Shown here: one piece after another, positions 8,028-14,057 of the stretch
How positions within the stretch are numbered: the first letter of the stretch is position 1
Layout of the letters: the number at the start of each line of letters is the position of its first letter
Source of the DNA: Clostridiales bacterium
GTDB taxonomy: Bacteria; Bacillota; Clostridia; Christensenellales; Aristaeellaceae
Length of the DNA: 23,846 bases
Assembly (NCBI GenBank): GCA_004556155.1
Contig: SFIM01000033.1
Coordinates: 1 to 23,846, forward strand
Direction: 5' to 3'
Translations under genes and position numbers: made by a program
Notes under the pieces: model-generated
Database searches by the model: none
What the model was told of the DNA's origin: nothing
What the model saw: the letters and a program-made list of their open reading frames with translations, nothing else

Positions 8028-8156
8028 ATGCTCACCCGCATTTTCGGCGCCGTCACTGGCGGTCGTCTTAATCTTCGCGCGGCTGCGAGTTCTTCCGCAG
8101 CTATAATTGCAAGCATTCCGAATGAAACCCTACTTATCCTTAGCGAGCACAACGAT
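8028..8156 (+). pseudogene. Bacterial SH3-domain fragment joined to the aldo/keto reductase start
   Basis: An ATG at 8028 with AAAGGA 9 nt upstream opens a frame of about 43 residues, with VTGGRLNLRAAASSSAAI and ASIPNETLLIL visible. This is the typical GG-x-LNLR ... IPN core of bacterial SH3 (SH3_3) domains, which usually bind cell-wall peptides in secreted proteins. There is no signal peptide and only one partial domain. The frame runs straight into MEYRVLPHGGEK, the recognisable N-terminus of the reductase, and is lost at the frameshift near 8190. I read it as a gene remnant that became fused, not a working protein. Confidence 0.6.
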
Positions 8157-9253
8157 ATGGAATACCGCGTATTGCCGCATGGCGGCGAAAAATCAGCGTC
8201 ATCGGCATGGGCGTGTCGGCTATCGGCGCAAGGCCCAAGAGCGAAATCATCGCCACCGTGCGGTCAGCCATTGCGCGCGGAGCGAACTTCTTTGATCTGG
8301 CGGGCGGCCACGCGGCGATCTTCCCTGCCTATGGCAAGGCGCTGCAGGGACTGCGCGAAAAGGTCTATCTGCAGGTTCATTTCGGCGCGGATTATACCAG
8401 CGGCGAGTACGGCTGGACGACGGAACTGAAAAAGATCCAGGCCGCCGTCAAGTGGCAGCTGGACAACCTGCAAACGGATTATATTGACTTTGGCTTTATC
8501 CATTGCCTGGATGAGGACAAGGATCTGGACGCTTACCAGAAAAATGGGGTGCTGGACGATGTGCTGGAGCTCAAGCGCCGGGGCATGATCCGCCATATCG
8601 GCCTGTCCTCGCACACGCCCGCGCTGGTTAACCGCGTGTTGGATATGGGGATCATCGATACCGTGATGTTCTTCATCAACCCGGTATATGATTACGGCCA
8701 GGGCGAATTTGGCATTGGCGGCGCGGACGACCGGCAAGCGCTGTATCGCCGCTGCGAAAAGGAGGACGTGGGCATCTCAGTGACGAAGCCCTTCTGCGGT
8801 GGGCAGCTGCTGGACGCGGCGCAATCGCCCTTCAAGGCGACGCTGGCCAAGCCGCAGTGCATTCAGTACACGCTGGATAAGTCCGGCGTGGTCACGGTGC
8901 TGCCTGGCTATGGCAGCCAGCCCGCAATGGAAGAAGTGCTGGCCTTTTTTGATACCACCCCGGCGGAGCGCGATTACAGCGCCATCAGCGCCTATGCGCC
9001 GCAGGAAGCGTTGACCAAGTGCGTCTATTGCCAGCCCTGCCCCGTGGGTCTGGAGATCGGGCTGATCAACAAGTATTATGATTTGACCCGCCTGGGCGAC
9101 GCCCTGGCGCGGGAGCATTATCTGACGCTGGACAAGACGGCCTCGGCCTGCGTGCAGTGCGGCCATTGCAACGGCCGCTGCCCCTTCCATGTGGATCAGA
9201 TGGCGCGCATGCGCGAGATTGCGCAGTACTTTGGAAAGCGCGGAAAGCCATGA
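8157..9253 (+). CDS. Aldo/keto reductase with C-terminal 4Fe-4S ferredoxin domain; N-terminus frameshifted
   Basis: The natural N-terminus is MEYRVLPHGGEK from 8157, continued by SVIGMGVSAIG in a different frame. The A-run at 8188-8192 has five A where six would restore one reading frame. The part open without correction is 8207-9253 (348 aa), whose ATG has no RBS. The body is a TIM-barrel reductase of the ferredoxin-containing class: FFDLAGGHAAIFPAYGKAL, LQVHFGADYTSGEYGW, FIHCLDE and RHIGLSSHT. Two cysteine clusters close the protein: CVYCQPCP (only three Cys) and the complete CVQCGHCNGRCP. The usual AKR Tyr and Lys of the catalytic tetrad are not at their normal places, as I recall for this subfamily. 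The physiological substrate is unknown. Its stop overlaps the next start (ATGA at 9250-9253). Whether the frameshift is real or a sequencing error decides if the gene works. Confidence 0.85.
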
Positions 9254-9706
9254 AGCGCGGACTGCTGATTGGCTTGCTGGCGGCGCTGCTGCTGTGCTGC
9301 GTGCCCGCGCGGACGGAGAATGCCTTTGAAGCGTCCATTGTTCTATCCTCCTACGCAGGCGAGGCCGAAACGGTGGCCATTCCCGAAGAAATCCAGGGCT
9401 TGCCGGCAGTCGCCATCGGCGACGGCTGCTTTGCGAAATCCAATGTGCGCGATGTGACATTGCCGGAAACGGTGGAATTCATCGGCGAGCATACCGTCTG
9501 GTGATGCCCGCTGACGGTGATTCACGGCACGGAAAGCGTCACGCATCTTGGCGACGGCGCGTTCTCCGGCATCCGTATCGCTGGCCTATATTGGGGAGGA
9601 CGCTTTTGCCCTGTGTCCCAACCTGTGCCTGATCGTTTGCACAAGCTCCTATGCTGAAGCTTACGCTACTGAAAACGACATCCCCCATATCCAGACCGAG
9701 CCATAA
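9250..9706 (+). pseudogene. Broken BspA-type leucine-rich-repeat protein gene
   Basis: The start overlaps the reductase stop by 4 nt. A signal peptide (MKRGLLIGLLAALLLCCVPARTE) leads into LRR_5/BspA-like repeats (VAIPEEIQGLPAVAIGDGCF, VTLPETVEFIGEHT). A TGA at 9502-9504 interrupts TGG-TGA-TGC-CCG, where family repeats would read W-G-C-P, so GGA to TGA is likely. The same frame continues as PLTVIHG...LGDGAFSGI. A shift near 9575-9590 then moves to another frame that reads LAYIGEDAFALCPNL and closes at TAA 9704-9706. Two independent lesions in a recognisable repeat protein make a pseudogene the best reading. Confidence 0.75.
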
Positions 9707-9715
9707 AAAGCCATA

Positions 9716-9787
9716 AAAATCCGCCGAGCTGAGCCATAAAATCCGCGGAGACGGACGTGAAAATCCGCCGGGCGTGGAAAATCCGCC
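9716..9787 (+). repeat. Four spaced direct repeats of AAAATCCGCC(G)
   Basis: The decamer AAAATCCGCC occurs at 9716, 9760 and 9778, and AAAATCCGCG at 9738, with periods of 22, 22 and 18 nt. Each is followed by GAG/GGG-like bases. A related GCCATAAAA motif occurs three times between 9700 and 9741. They lie just upstream of the tRNA-Ser promoter and after the broken LRR gene. Confidence 0.75.
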
Positions 9788-9795
9788 GAGCGACC

Positions 9796-9824
9796 TTGAC
9801 AAAAACGGTGATCTGCGCTATGAT
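9796..9824 (+). promoter_or_regulatory. Promoter of tRNA-Ser
   Basis: TTGACA (9796-9801), 17-nt spacer, TATGAT (9819-9824), 18 nt before the mature tRNA 5' end. It has a perfect -35 and a near-perfect -10, as expected for a tRNA gene. Confidence 0.8.
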
Positions 9825-9841
9825 AGAAAGCGCTTCACCGT

Positions 9842-9932
9842 GGAGTGGTATCGAAGTGGTTATAACGGCCCTGACTCGAAATCAGGTGTACTGGTAACAG
9901 TACCGTGGGTTCGAATCCCACCCACTCCGCCA
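9842..9932 (+). tRNA. tRNA-Ser (anticodon CGA)
   Basis: A 91-nt class-II tRNA: acceptor GGAGTGG/CCACTCC, discriminator G and encoded CCA (9930-9932). The anticodon stem CTGA.../...TCAG encloses CTCGAAA (anticodon CGA, serine TCG codons). A long variable arm (GTACTG/CAGTAC) and a normal TTCGAAT T-loop are present. It has its own promoter and terminator. Confidence 0.97.
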
Positions 9933-9935
9933 ACT

Positions 9936-9976
9936 AAATCCTCATGTTTTGATACAAAGCATGAGGATTTCTTTTT
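9936..9976 (+). terminator. Intrinsic terminator of tRNA-Ser
   Basis: AAATCCTCATG (9936-9946) pairs perfectly with CATGAGGATTT (9960-9970). An inner TTTG/CAAA helix extends the stem. CTTTTT follows. Confidence 0.85.
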
Positions 9977-10436
9977 GCATTTATAGGCTGTTAAACCATA
10001 ACAGGATATAGGCTATGAACCGCCAAATACAGGCTACCGGCGCAAGTTAAGAAATGCTCTGTGGTATTTCACCGAGCAGAGTTAATGCCCACATGCCGCT
10101 CTTCAGTCTGCATATGCTTCTCTTTCAAGATCGAATATGTTCCTTTTCCATCATGTGCTGATTTACATCGGGAAGAAAGAATGATATAATGATGCTAAAC
10201 CTAATACTAACCTTTGAGCCGGTTATCTTTTCGGAATACATGACAAGGAATAGTAAGTTGCCGCGTAAAATGGATTGTGATATATGTTATTTGCGTATTA
10301 GGGATACCAATGCCCAACCTGTATTTTCCCATTACTTAGTCTTTTGATGATAGAATAAACTGAAAAACACTTACTACGAACCTTGCCAATGTTATATTGC
10401 AAATTACGTTTTCGACTTCCTTTATTGGGGGACTCT
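9977..10436. other. AT-rich region without a recognisable gene
   Basis: No open frame with a start and RBS is credible here. The composition is clearly lower in GC than the operons around it. The only signal I can point to is the candidate promoter at 10162-10190. No copy of the tRNA-Ser 3' end was seen that would mark an integrated element. Confidence 0.5.
10162..10190 (+). promoter_or_regulatory. Candidate promoter in the AT-rich region
   Basis: TTTACA (10162-10167), 17 nt, perfect TATAAT (10185-10190). It points toward the degenerate and intact membrane-protein genes 250-420 nt downstream. In AT-rich DNA such matches arise by chance more easily, so confidence is moderate. Confidence 0.5.
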
Positions 10437-10590
10437 ATGGTACATGAGAAAGTGAAAAGACTTCGCTACTAAGCATGAACGTATTGTTATAAGGAAAACG
10501 ATTGCAACGGCTATCGTTAGATTCACCACAGGTACTGTAGGGAGCGCTGTTGTGAATCAAGAAATTCAACAGGTTGCAATTTTCGATTAA
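10437..10590 (+). pseudogene. Degenerate relative of the following membrane-protein gene
   Basis: ATG 10437, behind GGGGGA, reads MVHEKVKRLRY and stops. In a second frame the sequence continues KHERIVIRKTIATAIV... to TAA 10588-10590. KHERIVIRK resembles LRKERIVIRPP of the next gene. At DNA level 10477-10494 and 10729-10746 agree at 16 of 18 bases. It looks like a truncated, frameshifted duplicate ending 18 nt before the intact gene. Confidence 0.4.
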
Positions 10591-10608
10591 AGTTTAGGAG
10601 GTTGCTTT

Positions 10609-11115
10609 ATGGACAAAGGACTCTTGACTCGTATATTGGGATTCATTTCCATTCCTATCATACTTAGAGGGATCGTATCGCTTATCATGAGAGAAAAAGA
10701 AAGGGAAATGACATATAATCTGCGCAAGGAGCGTATTGTCATAAGGCCGCCTAAAGTCATTGGGTGGATTGCTGTCATGGGAATGTTGTTTTGCACAACT
10801 GTCCTCCTCATCATACTTCTTTATCAAAATGGTATTGAATTTCCTGTGGTATTCCATGGCACTGAATCTCCTGTGGTATTCCTTGGCTTTTTTCTCTTCG
10901 ATTTACTGGGTGCTTATCTTCTATGGATCACGTTGGTATGGCAGGTTGAGGTATTTAAAAATGAAGACTTTTTCATACTGAGGGATTATTGGGGTCGCAA
11001 GCATAAAATCCATTATGCTGACTGCACAAGCTATCAGTATCGCTACCGTCATCAAGAAATCATCGTTCGCAACCGTATAAAAAACTTTACCATAAGCTAT
11101 CTCCTGGTTAACTGA
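10609..11115 (+). CDS. Hypothetical two-helix membrane protein, probably C-terminally truncated
   Basis: 168 aa, ATG behind AGGAGG. A first hydrophobic segment spans residues 8-26. A cytoplasmic KEREMTYNLRKERIVIRPP stretch and two strong membrane helices (about 48-75 and 88-112) follow. The C-terminal domain begins WQVEVFKNEDFFILRDYWGRKHKI. The VEVF..EDFF..R...GRKHKI pattern resembles small uncharacterised Firmicutes membrane proteins (DUF6560-like, from memory, unsure). Right after the TGA at 11113-11115 the same frame continues for 18 more codons (GILIAALQQHNVKREKDC) to TAA 11170-11172. That continuation reads like the expected amphipathic tail, so the TGA may be a recent nonsense change. 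The function is unknown. Confidence 0.7.
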   Translation: MDKGLLTRILGFISIPIILRGIVSLIMREKEREMTYNLRKERIVIRPPKVIGWIAVMGMLFCTTVLLIILLYQNGIEFPVVFHGTESPVVFLGFFLFDLLGAYLLWITLVWQVEVFKNEDFFILRDYWGRKHKIHYADCTSYQYRYRHQEIIVRNRIKNFTISYLLVN

Positions 11116-11172
11116 GGAATTTTGATAGCTGCTTTGCAGCAGCACAATGTCAAGCGGGAAAAAGACTGCTAA

Positions 11173-11424
11173 ATATGGCAGATTCTGAAAACTGCCTCTT
11201 GTTCATCCTCTCGGAAACGCTGCCTCAATTGATGAAGAATATATCCATTCGCAACACCTCAAAAGGGAGCTTTCGCCGGTTGGAAGGCCTATTTTGCGGT
11301 GTATGACCGCCTCTCGGCTTTCCTTTCCTACCTTCCAGCATTTATCTCCAAAGTCAGAAAAAACGCCAATTTGAACTCACTCTCATTGCCCGATAAACCA
11401 TCGCGGAATGCAGGATACAATCAC
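11173..11424. other. Intergenic region with no recognisable gene
   Basis: About 250 bp between the end of the truncated membrane protein and the shared terminator. I see no credible start/RBS/ORF on either strand. Confidence 0.4.
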
Positions 11425-11462
11425 AAAAACAGGCTGCTCTGAAATGAGTGCAGCCTGTTTTT
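11425..11462. terminator. Strong bidirectional terminator
   Basis: AAAAACAGGCTGC (11425-11437) pairs perfectly with GCAGCCTGTTTTT (11450-11462) around a 12-nt loop. The 13-bp arms end in U-runs on both strands. It closes the minus-strand purine operon, whose last stop is about 62 nt upstream, and the plus-strand AT-rich region. Confidence 0.85.
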
Positions 11463-11523
11463 GCATATTGCAACGCGCCTTGCGGCAAGGGTATTTGGTA
11501 CAATGCGAGAATATGAAGGCGGT

Positions 11524-12513
11524 TTACCGATCTTCCCGGAAGAAATTGCTGCCGCTGCCGGCAGGCGCGCCTGCGCCGGCGTTTTTCTTGCGTCCGGAAA
11601 GGATCAGAGTGATCAGGGTGATCACATAAGGCAGCATCATTAGCAGCGCTTCGCAGTTATCGGGCAGGAAGCTCAGCTTTACATGCAGGAACAATCGCAG
11701 GAGAATGCCAAAAATCAGCGAGCCGCCAATGGCCTTGAGCGGGTTCCACCGAGCGAAGATAACCAGCGCCACTGCCAGCCAGCCTTGGCCGCCGATCAGA
11801 TTGTATTCCCATTTTCCGCCCACATTCATGCATACGAACAGGCCTGCCAGCCCCATCATTGCTCCGCCTATAACGGAAGCAAGGTACCGATAGGCTGTAA
11901 TGCTGATGCCCATGGCGTCCGCTGCCCGGGGGTTTTCACCCACAGCGCGAAGATGCAGGCCGGGACGGGTTTTGTTGAAGAAAAACCACATGCCAATCGC
12001 CAGGATCACGCTGATAATGACAAAGAAATTGATTCCGCTGAGAAGCTTATCGACATAGCAGGCAAAGGGGATGCTTTCTTCGGATTTGATGGCAAGCCCC
12101 TGATCCAGCCCCGAAAACAGGCGCATGACCGAGCTATTCAGGCGGGCGGTGGTTTTGGCGGCCTTGGCGGAATTGTTGATAAAGGCGCCCATCATGTTGC
12201 ACACGCCACCGCCCAGGATGCTGATGCTCAGGCCCGTAATCAGCTGATTTGCCTTTAGCGTTACGGTCATAAAGCTATAAACCAGGCAGCAGAGCATCCC
12301 CGCCAGCACCGCTGCCAGCAAGGTCAGCGCGATGCTGCCGGTATGGAAACCGACGGCCAGGGCGGCTACTGCGGAAATGCCCATCACGCCTTCCACGCCC
12401 ATGTTTAGGCTGCCGGATTTCTCCGTCAGGATTTCGCCCAGGGTGCCCAGCAGAAGCGGCGCGCCGGCCTTAATGCCTGCGGCAAGAAGCGCAACCAGAA
12501 CATATACCGTCAT
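11524..12513 (-). CDS. BMP-type nucleoside ABC importer, permease 2 (NupQ/YufQ-like)
   Basis: 329 aa with eight or more hydrophobic segments. It shows family landmarks LTEKSGSLNMGVEGVMG near the start, RAVGENPRAADAMGIS (the coupling-helix region) and GGQGWLAVALVIFARW. This is the smaller permease of the importer class that pairs with BMP/PnrA-type binding proteins for nucleosides. The ATG (12513) overlaps the stop of the larger permease (ATGA, 12510-12513), implying translational coupling. It is the last gene of the operon. The C-terminus is Gly/Ala-rich, then FFREDR. Confidence 0.93.
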   Translation of the reverse strand: MTVYVLVALLAAGIKAGAPLLLGTLGEILTEKSGSLNMGVEGVMGISAVAALAVGFHTGSIALTLLAAVLAGMLCCLVYSFMTVTLKANQLITGLSISILGGGVCNMMGAFINNSAKAAKTTARLNSSVMRLFSGLDQGLAIKSEESIPFACYVDKLLSGINFFVIISVILAIGMWFFFNKTRPGLHLRAVGENPRAADAMGISITAYRYLASVIGGAMMGLAGLFVCMNVGGKWEYNLIGGQGWLAVALVIFARWNPLKAIGGSLIFGILLRLFLHVKLSFLPDNCEALLMMLPYVITLITLILSGRKKNAGAGAPAGSGSNFFREDR

Positions 12514-14057
12514 TTTAAAGCACCGCCTTTTGTAATCCGTTTTCCCTTAAAAACAATGCGATAGGTGAGGAAGAATTCACTGCCCAGCACAAACAGCAGC
12601 AAAATGCCAATGATAACCGTTGCGGAGGCGGAGGGAATATTCACGCCGTTCACCCGCAGCGTGGCGGACATGGACAGGCTTTCGCAGCCCTTGTTCATGG
12701 CGCTGAACAGCACGGCCACGGCAGCGCCCGCCAATGGATTGAGCTTCACCAGCCACGCTACTGTGATTACCGTAAAGCCAATATCCCCGGCAACCGTTTC
12801 GTTCAGCTTGAAGTCCGCGCCGCTGATCTTGAGCATGCCGGCAATTCCCGCGATGGCACCGGAAATCAGCATTGTGCGCACAATGACGCGCTTGACCGGC
12901 ACGCCCAGATATTCCGCCGTCTTTTCCTGCTCGCCTACAACGCGGATTTCAAATCCGTGACGGGTGCATTGCAGATAAACAGTTACCAGGATCAAAATGA
13001 CCAGGGCCGCAATCCATCCGCTGGAACAGCCCAGGATTTTGGTCAGCCGCGCGTTATCCACAAACATGGGGCATTGTCCAAAGGAAGGCATCATCGGATC
13101 CTCCCAGGGGCCGCGCCGAAGCAGCTGAACAATATAGGTGGCAATGTAATTGAGCATGAGGGCGAACAGCGTCTCACTGGTGTTCCAGCGTACCTTGGCA
13201 TAGGCCGGCAGAAATCCCCAGAAAGCGCCGCCTACGGCGCCGCCCACAAACATCAGCGGGATCAGCACCGCGTGGGGGAGAGCATTTCCCAGCTGGTAAG
13301 CAAAGAAGGAGGCAAATATCGCGCCCATGGTAAGCTGACCAGCAACGCCTACATTCCAGAAATGCATCTTGAACGCCACAATGACAGCCATCGTGCCCAA
13401 AACCATGGGAATGCTGCGCTCCATCGTGATGGTCATGGCGTTTTTGGTGCCGATGGAGCCCTTATAGATTTGCTCAAAGGCAGCCAGCGGATTGTAGCCA
13501 ATCAGCAGAATCATCAGCATGCTGCACAGCACCGCGCCCAGGATAGCCAGCAGCCGCACAGGCAGCGCCTGCATAATGGTAGGCGGCGTTTTCTTGGCGA
13601 TTCGCTCAAAACGGGAAACAAACAAAAGCCCTAAAATAACAGCGGATAGAAGCAGAAGCACATAGTTTGCCGGATATACCCGCTCGCCCCCAAACAGCGC
13701 GCTTACCCGAGCGGGAGCGCCAACGCCCAGCCAGCACAGCAATAAAAGCAGCACCGAAAACGCCGCCTGTACGCAAAGCGTAAACAGGGCGCAAAAGCGG
13801 CCGGTAAATCGGGTGGCATTGGGAAGGAATAGCAGCGCTGTGCTGAGGACAAGCCCGGTCAGCACGGCTATCGTGATGACGCCCGTTATTACGCCCGCCA
13901 CGCCTCCGTGCGCTAACAGAGCCCTGGCGGAAGCTGCGACGGAGCCTGCCTCCGTACTGCGAAAAAGGAAAGCTGCCGCCAGCTGGAAAAGGCAAAAAAG
14001 CGCGGCGATAAAACGGAAAATGCGCTTCCGGCTCAAATGGATTTTTTGCATGTTCAT
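12510..14057 (-). CDS. BMP-type nucleoside ABC importer, permease 1 (NupP/YufP-like)
   Basis: 515 aa and strongly hydrophobic. An N-terminal extension of about 150 residues with four extra helices precedes the core permease (IGYNPLAAFEQIYKGSIGTK, FKMHFWNVGVAGQLTMGAIFASFF, VGEQEKTAEYLGVPV, FTVITVAWLVKLNPLAG). Family members are usually about 350 aa, so this one is long at the N-terminus. The ATG 14057 lies behind AGAGGA and overlaps the ATPase stop by 4 nt. It forms the channel with the smaller permease encoded downstream. Confidence 0.93.
   Translation of the reverse strand: MNMQKIHLSRKRIFRFIAALFCLFQLAAAFLFRSTEAGSVAASARALLAHGGVAGVITGVITIAVLTGLVLSTALLFLPNATRFTGRFCALFTLCVQAAFSVLLLLLCWLGVGAPARVSALFGGERVYPANYVLLLLSAVILGLLFVSRFERIAKKTPPTIMQALPVRLLAILGAVLCSMLMILLIGYNPLAAFEQIYKGSIGTKNAMTITMERSIPMVLGTMAVIVAFKMHFWNVGVAGQLTMGAIFASFFAYQLGNALPHAVLIPLMFVGGAVGGAFWGFLPAYAKVRWNTSETLFALMLNYIATYIVQLLRRGPWEDPMMPSFGQCPMFVDNARLTKILGCSSGWIAALVILILVTVYLQCTRHGFEIRVVGEQEKTAEYLGVPVKRVIVRTMLISGAIAGIAGMLKISGADFKLNETVAGDIGFTVITVAWLVKLNPLAGAAVAVLFSAMNKGCESLSMSATLRVNGVNIPSASATVIIGILLLFVLGSEFFLTYRIVFKGKRITKGGALK

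Noticed and set aside
9250..9504. A complete small secreted protein of 84 aa
   Set aside because: The repeat pattern clearly continues after the TGA in the same frame and then in another, so the short frame is the front of a broken gene.
9716..9787. CRISPR array
   Set aside because: Units are only about 10 bp with 8-12 bp between them, the copies diverge, and no cas genes are near.
9502..11115. UGA recoding (selenocysteine, tryptophan or readthrough), because two genes have an in-frame TGA with a coding-like continuation
   Set aside because: TGA serves as the normal stop of several intact genes here (AlaX, adenine deaminase, ATPase), there is no SECIS-like structure, and the LRR gene also has a frameshift. 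Independent nonsense changes are simpler.
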